A stretch of DNA of 10,159 nt from Gemmatimonadota bacterium (lineage in GTDB: Bacteria; Gemmatimonadota; Gemmatimonadetes; Longimicrobiales; RSA9): the NCBI GenBank assembly GCA_012027055.1, contig VEPF01000212.1:1-10159 (forward strand). The letters run 5' to 3'. This document shows positions 1 to 6,147 of the stretch, piece by piece. The notes under the pieces were generated by a model that was not told the origin of the DNA, did not search any database, and worked only from the letters and a program-made list of their open reading frames with translations. Made by a program: the position numbers and the translations under genes. Positions within the stretch are counted from its first letter, which is position 1; every line of letters starts with the position of its first letter.

Positions 1-32
1 TGCGCCGGCGCGCCCGCCTGAGGGCGAGGAGT

Positions 33-821
33 TCACCAGGTGCGGGTGACGAGCAGGCCCGCGCCGGGCACAGGGCGGCTGCCCGCGGCCAGACCGAGCG
101 AGACGCCCGGGCCGAGAGTCAGGTCGAAGGGCAGATCGATCTCGGCCGACAACTCGGCCGTCCAGGTGTTGGCTCCGGCCAGGCGCTGCACCAGCACATC
201 CGCGTACGCGGCGAAGGCATTGCCGACGGGTGCCTTCCAACCCGCGATCGCACCGACCTCCGCACCGTCGAGCGTCAGTCCCCGGTGGGTCTCGAGGTAA
301 CCGTTGAGATAGAGCGCACCCGCTCCTGCATCCCAGACGAGAACACCGGTCAGGATGCCGTCCACCTGGAGAGAATCCGCGAACGGCACCTGCAGGCTCG
401 CCACGGTCGCCACAGTCGGAGCCGCGCCGTGCGCGACCGACCACCGCTGCTGCCACTGGGCCGTGGCGGACTGCTCGAAGTCCACCGCGCCCTCGCCGGC
501 GTTTATGGTCGGCCCGATCAGGGAGAACAGGGCGTTGCGCAGGAACCGGCTCCGTCCGGGCGTGAGGCTGACCGACAGCTGCAGCCGGGCGGCCGCGCCC
601 CGCTGCATCGTCGCCAGCACGCTCGCTTCGGGCTGGCCGGGGTTGACCGGCTGGCCATCGGTTATCGAGTTGAACGCGCCCACGCCCTGCCGGGCCGTGA
701 CCTCATCCGCGATCGAGTCCTGCTCCTGGGCATGCACCGGCGCAGGCACCGCGCCCGCGAAGCAGAAGGCCAGCACGCCCGCGCAGACCGAAACGCCGCG
801 CCCGAGGACGTGATGGTGCAT
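33..821 (-). CDS. Secreted beta-barrel-like outer-membrane protein
   Basis: A 262-residue exported protein of unproven function. Residues 1-31 form a Sec signal peptide: a hydrophobic core at about 10-25 and a VHA-Q cleavage site after residue 31. The rest is rich in alternating hydrophobic/polar stretches with Gly, Thr and aromatics, and it ends in Trp, as many outer-membrane barrels end in an aromatic residue. The general look resembles the 'transporter / MetA-pathway of phenol degradation' barrel families, but I cannot assign one. The ATG is preceded by GGAGGG (complement of 827-832), five bases from the start, which fixes it. It lies 36 bp downstream of the decayed plug-lipoprotein copy and probably shares its transcript. 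The His-His-His after the start is probably chance. Confident that it is a real secreted gene; the barrel call is inference. Confidence 0.72.
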   Translation of the reverse strand: MHHHVLGRGVSVCAGVLAFCFAGAVPAPVHAQEQDSIADEVTARQGVGAFNSITDGQPVNPGQPEASVLATMQRGAAARLQLSVSLTPGRSRFLRNALFSLIGPTINAGEGAVDFEQSATAQWQQRWSVAHGAAPTVATVASLQVPFADSLQVDGILTGVLVWDAGAGALYLNGYLETHRGLTLDGAEVGAIAGWKAPVGNAFAAYADVLVQRLAGANTWTAELSAEIDLPFDLTLGPGVSLGLAAGSRPVPGAGLLVTRTW

Positions 822-857
822 TCATACCCTCCAGTTGATGGCCGCCGCATCCGTTGG

Positions 858-1064
858 TCAGCGGCGAGTGGTGATCTCCAGCACGCCGTTGGCGCCTGCC
901 CGCGTGAGCACATCGGCGTGACCCTCCGCATCAGGCCTGGAAAGCGGCCCGGGTAGCGCCGGCTCCGCCCCGGCCTCGGTACGGCCGCAGGCACCGACCA
1001 GCGCGGCCGCGACGAGGAGCGCGGACACAATGCACAGCCTGGCTGTGGCGCCGATCGGGGATAT
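858..1064 (-). pseudogene. Decayed third copy of the plug-domain lipoprotein (core deleted, ATA start)
   Basis: This 68-codon open frame is a shrunken relative of the intact genes at 1806-2252 and 1168-1605. Its signal peptide aligns with the 1806-2252 protein so that the lipobox Cys falls at residue 26 in both. After the Cys it reads through a short linker into ADVLTRA, the conserved opening of the plug domain. It then jumps straight to GANGVLEITTRR, the conserved closing motif, so roughly 79 codons of plug core are missing in frame. The homologous start codon is ATA (complement of 1062-1064) instead of ATG. The ribosome-binding sequence in front of it (GTGCCTCG on the plus strand at 1067-1074) is identical to, and equally spaced as, that at 2255-2262. 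An in-frame GTG at 1026-1028 could start a shorter product, but it would lack a basic signal-peptide N-terminus. A functional mini-lipoprotein is possible; decay is more likely. Confidence 0.6.
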
Positions 1065-1167
1065 GCGTGCCTCGCAGCGTGAGGCCGGCCGGGCACGGAC
1101 GGCACCTGAGAAATACCGAACCGGCTAGAAGGCGGACAGGTGATGCAGGCGGCGAGGGCCCGCCCCG

Positions 1168-1605
1168 TCAGTCGATACGGGTGGTGATCAGCACCACGCC
1201 GTGACCCCCGCGGGAGCCGTACAGAGCGGTCCCCTCCTTGAGCACTTCGATCCGATCGACGTCACGCGGGTTGAGCGACCACACCCACTGTGGATCCGTC
1301 AGCGGTACGTTGTCGACCACGACGCGCGGGTCACGCAGACCCCGCACAATGATCGTCGGCCGGCCCCCCAGAGGCAGTACCTGTACCCCGGGGAAACGGC
1401 CATCGAGCAGATCCTCCATCCTCTGGGCGTTGATCTGGTCGATCTGCGCACGCGTGAGCACATCCGCATCCGCGGACGCCCTCTCGTTCTGCGGCGGCGC
1501 CGGCTGCGCGGCCGGCGGCGGGTATACGCTGCACGCGGTCAAGGCAGCCACCGCCAGCAGGGCCGCCGACGGTCTCAGCAGGCGGGCAATTCCAGCGGAC
1601 CACAT
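1168..1605 (-). CDS. Free-standing TonB-receptor plug-domain lipoprotein (copy B)
   Basis: A 145-residue predicted lipoprotein consisting of a signal peptide (lipobox LTAC, Cys25), a short Pro/Ala-rich linker and one SusC/RagA-type plug domain of about 100 residues. The plug signature is clear: VLTRAQIDQIN opening, LLDGRFPGVQV, IIVRG, VVVDNVPL, the helix NPRDVDRIEVLKEG, then ALYGSRGGHGVVLITTR to the end. In full-length SusC/TonB receptors this domain sits inside a 22-strand barrel; here no barrel follows, since the gene stops right after the ITTR motif. ATG at 1603-1605 has GAGGAG four bases upstream on the minus strand and beats longer in-frame extensions that lack a signal peptide. It is a paralogue of the next gene upstream in transcription (1806-2252), 200 bp away. 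Its role is unknown; a periplasmic or outer-membrane partner of a TonB system is plausible. Confidence 0.8.
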   Translation of the reverse strand: MWSAGIARLLRPSAALLAVAALTACSVYPPPAAQPAPPQNERASADADVLTRAQIDQINAQRMEDLLDGRFPGVQVLPLGGRPTIIVRGLRDPRVVVDNVPLTDPQWVWSLNPRDVDRIEVLKEGTALYGSRGGHGVVLITTRID

Positions 1606-1805
1606 GGTCTCCTCACTCCGTCTTCGGCATGCACTGCCGGAAGCCGCTCTCCCGGCGATCCGGGACATGCCGGTGTAGCCAGTACACGAGTGGTAATACT
1701 GCCCTGCAGATATGAAATGTTCCGGGGCCATTCTATGGCAGGACGCGCCGACCGGCGGGAGAACATGCCGGCCGGTGGCGGGGGGGAAACGGGGGCTGCG
1801 GCCGC

Positions 1806-2252
1806 TCAGCGGCGGCGGGTGTTGATCACGAGCACGCCGCCGATGCCGTCCATGCCGTACACGGCCGTAGCGGACTCGCGGAGGACGCGGATCTCCTCGA
1901 TGTCGTTCGGGTTGAGCTGCCAGAGCGAGTTGAGGCTGAGGCCGGGCATACCGTCCAGCACGATGAGCGGATCGCGGTCGGTGCGGATGCGCAGGACCGT
2001 GGCGCCCGTGGAATCGCGGCTGACGCGCAGGCCGGTGAAGCGGCCGATCAGCAACTGCTCCATGCTGCTGGCATTGATGCGCTCGATCTGGGCGCGGGTC
2101 AGCACTGCGCTCCGCTCTTCCGAGCGCGCCAGGCCGCCGGGCGGGGCGCCCTGGCCACCTGGCTGGTTGCCGCCGCAGGCGGACAGTCCGAGCAGGACGG
2201 TCAGGAGCAGGGCGCGGGGAGAGAGGACCTGCGCGGAGCGGATCGCTGACAT
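1806..2252 (-). CDS. Free-standing TonB-receptor plug-domain lipoprotein (copy C)
   Basis: A 148-residue predicted lipoprotein with the same architecture as copy B: signal peptide with lipobox LSAC (Cys26), a Gly/Pro-rich linker, then a plug domain. The plug runs from AVLTRAQIERINASSMEQLL through GRFTGLRV, LRIRTDRDPLIVLDGMPG, LNPNDIEEIRVLRESA and VYGMDGIGGVLVINTR. The LIVLDGMPG segment matches the 'pLyVvDGvp' element of SusC plugs. ATG at 2250-2252 follows GAGG with a five-base gap. It is the most upstream of the minus-strand run, so it probably leads transcription toward copy B, the decayed copy and the secreted barrel gene. The gene on its other side (2525) is divergent. The family assignment is secure from motifs; the cellular role is not known. 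Confidence 0.8.
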   Translation of the reverse strand: MSAIRSAQVLSPRALLLTVLLGLSACGGNQPGGQGAPPGGLARSEERSAVLTRAQIERINASSMEQLLIGRFTGLRVSRDSTGATVLRIRTDRDPLIVLDGMPGLSLNSLWQLNPNDIEEIRVLRESATAVYGMDGIGGVLVINTRRR

Positions 2253-2513
2253 AGGTGCCTCGGAGTGGCAGTTCGGGTGCAGTCGCAGTGCGGACCGCAG
2301 CTGATTGATAGCCAGTTCCGCAGACGCCGAACAGCCTGCGGGAGCGCGCGATACCGCGGGGCGCCGGCGGGGCCGGGAGCGCATCCCGCCCTCCGTTCTG
2401 CAGGGCAAAGTCCGCGGCCAGATAACCGTTGCGGCGCCTCGCGGGCGATGGCATCGTTGTTTCGGATTCTGTTCGGACCCCCTGCGTACCGCGCCGGGGG
2501 TCCGACTGCGCTC

Positions 2514-2520
2514 GAGGAGG
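2514..2520 (+). promoter_or_regulatory. Ribosome binding site that sets the GTG start at 2525
   Basis: GAGGAGG sits four bases before GTG at 2525. The same frame is open back to an ATG at 2429, but the residues before 2525 do not resemble a DnaB N-terminus and that ATG has no comparable site, so GTG is preferred. Confidence 0.6.
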
Positions 2521-2524
2521 GCAG

Positions 2525-3418
2525 GTGGTCAGCAGGGAAGCGCTCGAGCGGCTGGTGCTGTCGGCACTCCTGCAGGGGAGCACGGCGCCGCTGGCGGTGG
2601 CGGACGGGGTGCAGCCCCAGGACTTCGCGGCCGGCCCGTTGCGGGCGATAGCGGACGCGGTCTACGGGCTGCTGAACGCCGGCTGGCGCGACCGGGACCG
2701 GGTGGCCGCGGTGGCCGCGCAACTGGCGCAGCAGGGCCGGCTGGAAGAGGTGGGGGGTGTCGCCGAGCTGGCCGTGCTCGCAGCCGGGACAGCGCCGGAC
2801 GAGGCCGTGGAGCGGGCCTCTGCCGAGCTGATCCGGCGCACCGACCTGGAGCGCCTGGCGGACGCCGCGGGGTGCATCGCCGTGGCCGCGCTGGCGGGGG
2901 ACAATCCGGAGAAGGCGTGGCTGGCGTCGGAGCGGGCGTTGTTCGAGGCGATTCCCCGCAGCGCGCGCTGGGAGGGGCCGCGGCGGGCGAAGGTGCTCGC
3001 CTACCCGGCGTTCGCGAAGATCGAATGGGGGCAGGCCCGCCTGCGCGGTGAGCACCCGATCGGTCCCACGTTGTTCCCCTTCGGGATTCGGTCGCTGGAC
3101 GAGCGCTGCGAGGGTCTGGCGGGCGAGGAGCTGACGCTGGTGCTCGCGCCGCGCGGCTGGGCGAGGGCGATCGTGCACCAGGCGGCCCTGGCCGCCGCGA
3201 GCATCGCCCGGCGGCGGGTGATCGTGGCGGGGGATGAGCCGCCGACCGAGTTCGTGAGCCGCGCCCTCGCCTGGCTGGGCGGCACCGCCGCTCCCGTGCG
3301 GGCCCGCGGGGAGCTGAAGGCAGGCGCGCTGGACCGGCTGGTCGATGGCGCGAGCGTCAACAAGGCCCCGCCTGGCTGGGCGGCACCGCCGATCACGTGC
3401 GGGCCCGCGGGGAGCTGA
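2525..3418 (+). CDS. DnaB-like helicase-fold protein, N-terminal part (broken by duplication)
   Basis: The first part of a split gene that would encode about 422 residues without the duplication (DnaB is about 450-470). Residues 1-125 match the DnaB N-terminal helical domain, including the QPQDFAAGPLRAI helix and the hallmark RLEEVGGVAEL. From about residue 187 comes the start of the RecA-like core, GIRSLDERCEGLAGEEL, equivalent to 'Gf.eLD..tgGl..geL' of DnaB. Where DnaB has the Walker A loop ending in GKT, this protein reads APRGWARA (residues 208-215), so the phosphate-binding Lys and Thr are absent. It is therefore unlikely to hydrolyse NTP as DnaB does. The frame leaves homology inside the first copy of a 101-bp repeat (near 3355-3371) and stops at 3418. 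Homology resumes in another frame at 3397-3894. It may be a degenerate paralogue rather than the cell's replicative helicase. Confidence 0.72.
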   Translation: MVSREALERLVLSALLQGSTAPLAVADGVQPQDFAAGPLRAIADAVYGLLNAGWRDRDRVAAVAAQLAQQGRLEEVGGVAELAVLAAGTAPDEAVERASAELIRRTDLERLADAAGCIAVAALAGDNPEKAWLASERALFEAIPRSARWEGPRRAKVLAYPAFAKIEWGQARLRGEHPIGPTLFPFGIRSLDERCEGLAGEELTLVLAPRGWARAIVHQAALAAASIARRRVIVAGDEPPTEFVSRALAWLGGTAAPVRARGELKAGALDRLVDGASVNKAPPGWAAPPITCGPAGS

Positions 3419-3472
3419 AGGCGGGCGCGCTGGACCGGCTGGTCGATGGCGCGCGCATCTTCAAGGACCTGC
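3271..3472 (+). repeat. 101-bp imperfect direct tandem repeat (3271-3371 and 3372-3472)
   Basis: Two head-to-tail copies match at 92 of 101 positions. Mismatches lie at repeat positions 21, 24, 52, 83, 86, 89, 90, 96 and 99, so they crowd toward the end of the first copy. Because 101 is not a multiple of three, the second copy shifts the reading frame of the helicase-like gene. Eight of the nine differences would change the amino acid. Confidence 0.92.
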
Positions 3473-3894
3473 CGCTCGAGTACGTGACGCCGCCGGTGGC
3501 CGCGCAGATCGGGAGCGCCTGGCGCGCGCGGGTGGATGTGCGGGAGCCGCGCCTGCTGGTGATCACCGAGGTGCGGGGGCTGGGGCGGGGCTACCGGAAT
3601 GCGCTGCTGCGGATGCGGCAGCTGTGCCGCGCGGATGGCAGCAGGCTGCTGGTGGCGCTGGAAACCGATCGCGATGCGGCCGCGCTGGATCCCTTCTTCC
3701 CGGACGCGCGCTCGCGCCGCGTGGCGGAACTGGCCACGCGCATCGTGCGGTTCCGGCCCGGACCGCGGCGCGCCGGAACGCTGCGCGTGCTGGACCGGAA
3801 GCTGGGCATCGAATTCCGGGTGCGCGTGGGGCTGTCGGGGCCGGAGCTACGGATCGTCGAGCGGAGCGCGCGCGGGGGCAGCAGCCGGGCGTGA
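3397..3894 (+). CDS. DnaB-like helicase-fold protein, C-terminal part (broken by duplication)
   Basis: This is the continuation of the gene at 2525, shifted by two bases relative to it. The open frame can begin at GTG 3397, inside the second repeat copy, but no ribosome binding site precedes it, so independent translation is doubtful. The Walker B strand region reads LLVITEVRGLG where DnaB has a 'liviDYLqLi'-type sequence, so the metal-binding Asp is also missing. Later elements follow the DnaB order: RNALLRMRQLCRADGSRLLV (the 'lK.lAkel.vpvi' helix and strand), PDARSRRVAELATRIVRF (the 'lsDLreSG.ieq.AD' region) and LRVLDRKLGIEFRVRVGL (the 'KqRnGptG' hairpin). It ends 54 bp short of the convergent HD gene. 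Deleting one repeat copy joins the two parts in one frame. Confidence 0.65.
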   Translation: MRARGELKAGALDRLVDGARIFKDLPLEYVTPPVAAQIGSAWRARVDVREPRLLVITEVRGLGRGYRNALLRMRQLCRADGSRLLVALETDRDAAALDPFFPDARSRRVAELATRIVRFRPGPRRAGTLRVLDRKLGIEFRVRVGLSGPELRIVERSARGGSSRA

Positions 3895-3948
3895 GCCGGG
3901 CGCGGGGGAACGAACCGGCGGGAACGCGGCAGAGTTCGGGCGCGCCGC

Positions 3949-4563
3949 CTAAACCGGGTCGTGCCGGGCCAGCTCGTGAAGCTCCGCCACCAGGGCGGCC
4001 AGGTCGCGCAGCACGGGCGTGTCGTGCTCCAGGTGGATGGCCTTCACCAGCTCCGCGTAGTACCAGAGCGTGCCCTCGCGCTTGCCCTCGAAGCGCGTCC
4101 ACACGTCCGGCCCGTGCGTCTTCAGGTCACGCACGATGGCGGAAGCGTTGTGCAGCTTGTCGGCACAGGCCACGAGCAGCACGGCGGGATCGCGCTCCCT
4201 GCCGAGGTGACTCAGGTAGCGCTGCTTGCGTTCCTTCCAGGGCGGCTTGGGCTCACCCTCCGAGTCCGTGAGCGCTTCCACGATGTCCAGCACGCGCTCC
4301 CCGAAGCGGCTGCGGATGGCGGAGCGCAGCATGGGCACGTCCTCGCGGCGCGCGTCCTCCAGGCAGTCGTGGAGCAGCGCGGCCACGGCCTGCTCCTCGG
4401 TGCCGCCCGCCTCGAGCACGATGCCGGTGACCTGCAGCAGGTGGGCCATGTAGGGGATCTCGGTCCCCTTCCTCGCCTGCAGCCGGTGGCGCGAGAGCGC
4501 GAAGCGGACCGCCTCCTCGAAGGGCAGGTCCAGCACGGGTCGGGCGAGCTTCTTCTGCGGCAA
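3949..4563 (-). CDS. Free-standing HD-domain (p)ppGpp-hydrolase-like protein (RelA/SpoT HD, MESH1 type)
   Basis: A 204-residue cytoplasmic metal-dependent phosphohydrolase of the HD superfamily. The pattern is that of the RelA/SpoT hydrolase half: YMAHLLQV (His41), AALLHDCLEDA (His65-Asp66 and Glu69-Asp70), FGERVLDIVEALTD, and LLVACADKLHN (Asp135). The synthetase, TGS and ACT domains of full-length RelA/SpoT are absent, so it resembles small alarmone hydrolases (MESH1). Activity on (p)ppGpp is inference; other nucleotides are possible. No ATG fits. TTG at 4561-4563 is preceded by a perfect AGGAGG (complement of 4569-4574) with a five-base gap and gives a sensible N-terminus. It is divergent from the enolase-superfamily gene and convergent with the helicase-like gene, so it is probably monocistronic, driven by the promoter at 4631-4660. 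Confidence 0.82.
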   Translation of the reverse strand: MPQKKLARPVLDLPFEEAVRFALSRHRLQARKGTEIPYMAHLLQVTGIVLEAGGTEEQAVAALLHDCLEDARREDVPMLRSAIRSRFGERVLDIVEALTDSEGEPKPPWKERKQRYLSHLGRERDPAVLLVACADKLHNASAIVRDLKTHGPDVWTRFEGKREGTLWYYAELVKAIHLEHDTPVLRDLAALVAELHELARHDPV

Positions 4564-4568
4564 GTGGG

Positions 4569-4574
4569 CCTCCT
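4569..4574 (-). promoter_or_regulatory. AGGAGG ribosome binding site that sets the TTG start
   Basis: A perfect AGGAGG on the minus strand, five bases from TTG at 4561-4563. This decides the start of the HD-domain gene, for which no suitable in-frame ATG is present. Confidence 0.7.
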
Positions 4575-4630
4575 GGTGACGCCGGGGAGGGCGATTCCGG
4601 GGATCACGGCGCGGCCCCGGCGGCCGCGGC

Positions 4631-4660
4631 ATCATACCCGCGCGCGGACGACCGGTGCAA
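4631..4660 (-). promoter_or_regulatory. Putative sigma-70 promoter of the HD gene
   Basis: On the minus strand TTGCAC (complement of 4655-4660) is followed after 18 bases by TATGAT (complement of 4631-4636). The -10 box matches the consensus at five of six positions and the -35 box at three of six. It stands out in very GC-rich DNA. A start site near 4624 would give a leader of about 60 bases before the TTG at 4563. Confidence 0.42.
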
Positions 4661-4770
4661 GCGGCGGGCGCGGTAGCGCGCGGCGTGCCCCACCGCGTAG
4701 ACTGCCCGCCGGACATGGCCCGGCTCAGCACCGGGCTGACACTCGAGCGGCGACAAGCGCGAGGCTCGCA

Positions 4771-6042
4771 ATGGACCGGCGTTCCTTCATCACTACCCTC
4801 ACCGCAGCCGCGGCCCCGCTGGCCTTCGGCCGTCCGCGGCCACTCCCGGCCGCGCGCGGCGCGCCGCGCATCACGGGGCTCTCCTTCACCCCGATCGAGG
4901 GGCGGTTCCACAAGTTCGTCGCCATGAACTCGTATGATACCCGCCCCAAGGGTCACACCTACGAGAACACGCTGGTACGGATCGCCACGGACCAGGGGGT
5001 GGAGGGCGTCGGCGTGATGGAGTACGCGGCGCCGAACGACGCGTTCCTGGCGGCGGTGCAGGTGCTGGTGGGGGCGGACCCGCTGTCGGTCTACACCCTG
5101 CAGGATGGGCGGATCACCGGGCGCGCGGACGCGTTCGCGCCGCTGCTGGCGCGCTACCAGCACCTGGACGGGCCGCTCTTCGACCTGGTGGGCAAGCTCA
5201 CCGCGCGGCCCGCGTGGCAGCTGCTGGGCAGCGCGCAGCGGGACACGGTGGAAGCGTACGACGGCACGCTCTACTTCAGCGATGTCTGGTTCCAGGACCG
5301 CGGCGTGCGCGCGGTAGTGGAAGAGGCCGAGGAAGCGGTGCGCATGGGCTACCCCGCCCTCAAGCTGAAGACCGGCCGCGGCTGGCGCTGGCTGGAGAAG
5401 GAAGCGGGCCTGCGCCGCGACATCGAAGTGGTGCAGGCGGTGCGCCGCGCGATCGGCCCCGGGGTGCGGATCCAGGTGGACCCGAACAACGGCTACCGGA
5501 ACGACGTCGAGGATGCCTGGCGATTCCTCGAGGCCACGCAGGCGGATGACATCCACATGCTCGAGGAGCCGTTCCCGGAAGCTGTCGCGCGCTACACCGC
5601 CCTGCGGCAGCGCATGGCGGCGGCGGGCTTGAAAACGCAGCTCGCCGATGGCGAGAACATGACCGGCGTCGCGCCGTTCCGGCCGTACCTGGACGGCACG
5701 CGGCTGATCGACGTGCTGCAGCTCGACATCCGGCGGGGCGGCTTCCTGGATGCCGTCGAGCTGGCACGGCTGGGGGCACCGCTCGGGGCGGTGCTGATCT
5801 CCCACAACTGGGGCTCGCAGGTCGGGCTCTTCATGGCGCTGCACGTGGCCAAGGCCGTGGCGAACGTGCCCGCCGCCGAAGATGACCGGTCCACGTGCGA
5901 CGTCATCGTGGCCCACGGTTACGAGTACCACGACGGACGCTACCGCGTGAGCGACGAGCCCGGCCTCGGGCTCGAGGTGGACCGCCAGGTCTACGACCGG
6001 AAGTACGCCACCGCCGCCCGGGTGGTGGGGACGATGTCATAG
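4771..6042 (+). CDS. Tat-exported enolase-superfamily enzyme (mandelate racemase-like)
   Basis: A 423-residue enzyme of the enolase superfamily, mandelate racemase branch. These enzymes abstract a proton alpha to a carboxylate, usually to dehydrate or racemise sugar acids. The N-terminus, DRRSFITT followed by an Ala-rich hydrophobic stretch, is a twin-arginine signal, so the folded enzyme should act outside the cytoplasm. The catalytic set looks complete: Lys198-x-Lys200 (ALKLK), metal ligands Asp237 (VDPNNGY), Glu265/266 (LEEPFPE) and Glu295 (DGEN), and the Asp319/His345 pair (LQLDIRRGG and LISHNWGSQ). The spacing is close to mandelate racemase. The substrate is unknown; the downstream arabinofuranosidase hints at pentose-derived acids, which is inference. 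ATG 4771 is chosen because the Tat signal starts there. The same frame is open far upstream, but that stretch is antisense to the HD gene. First gene of a likely three-gene operon. Confidence 0.88.
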   Translation: MDRRSFITTLTAAAAPLAFGRPRPLPAARGAPRITGLSFTPIEGRFHKFVAMNSYDTRPKGHTYENTLVRIATDQGVEGVGVMEYAAPNDAFLAAVQVLVGADPLSVYTLQDGRITGRADAFAPLLARYQHLDGPLFDLVGKLTARPAWQLLGSAQRDTVEAYDGTLYFSDVWFQDRGVRAVVEEAEEAVRMGYPALKLKTGRGWRWLEKEAGLRRDIEVVQAVRRAIGPGVRIQVDPNNGYRNDVEDAWRFLEATQADDIHMLEEPFPEAVARYTALRQRMAAAGLKTQLADGENMTGVAPFRPYLDGTRLIDVLQLDIRRGGFLDAVELARLGAPLGAVLISHNWGSQVGLFMALHVAKAVANVPAAEDDRSTCDVIVAHGYEYHDGRYRVSDEPGLGLEVDRQVYDRKYATAARVVGTMS

Positions 6043-6147
6043 GACGAGGCGCGGCACGCGCACGCGACCGGCGCGCGCCGGCCCGCTGGCCCGATACCCG
6101 GAGACCATGCCAGATTGCGCGCAGTGAACCCTGTGAGGAGGCATGCC

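Noticed and set aside
1674..1737. AT-richer patch with TAGAAT (complement of 1730-1735) as a promoter for copy B
   Set aside because: The -10-like box is good (five of six), but no acceptable -35 box lies 16-18 bases upstream, so I do not list it as a promoter.
1748..1778. Inverted repeat ACCGGC...GCCGGT between copies B and C as a terminator
   Set aside because: The stem is only six pairs with a long loop and no T-run on either strand; such short GC palindromes are expected by chance here.
2253..2524. Divergent promoter region, or a small gene, between copy C and the helicase-like gene
   Set aside because: A TATCAA-like -10 on the minus strand lacks a matching -35, and the open frames here give no recognisable peptide; only the two ribosome binding sites are supported.
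3271..3472. Reading the 101-bp repeat as a mobile-element target duplication or CRISPR unit
   Set aside because: Only two adjacent coding copies exist, with no spacer, no terminal inverted repeats and no transposase or cas gene nearby.
3895..3948. Possible bidirectional terminator between the convergent helicase-like and HD genes
   Set aside because: No stable hairpin followed by a T-run can be seen in these 54 bases.
3961..4770. Upstream extension of the enolase-superfamily reading frame
   Set aside because: The frame is open to 3961, but this part is antisense to the HD-domain gene and the Tat signal begins precisely at ATG 4771.
4564..5931. N-terminal extension of the HD-domain reading frame to the right
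   Set aside because: The extension is antisense to the enolase-superfamily gene; the AGGAGG plus TTG at 4561-4563 gives the natural start.
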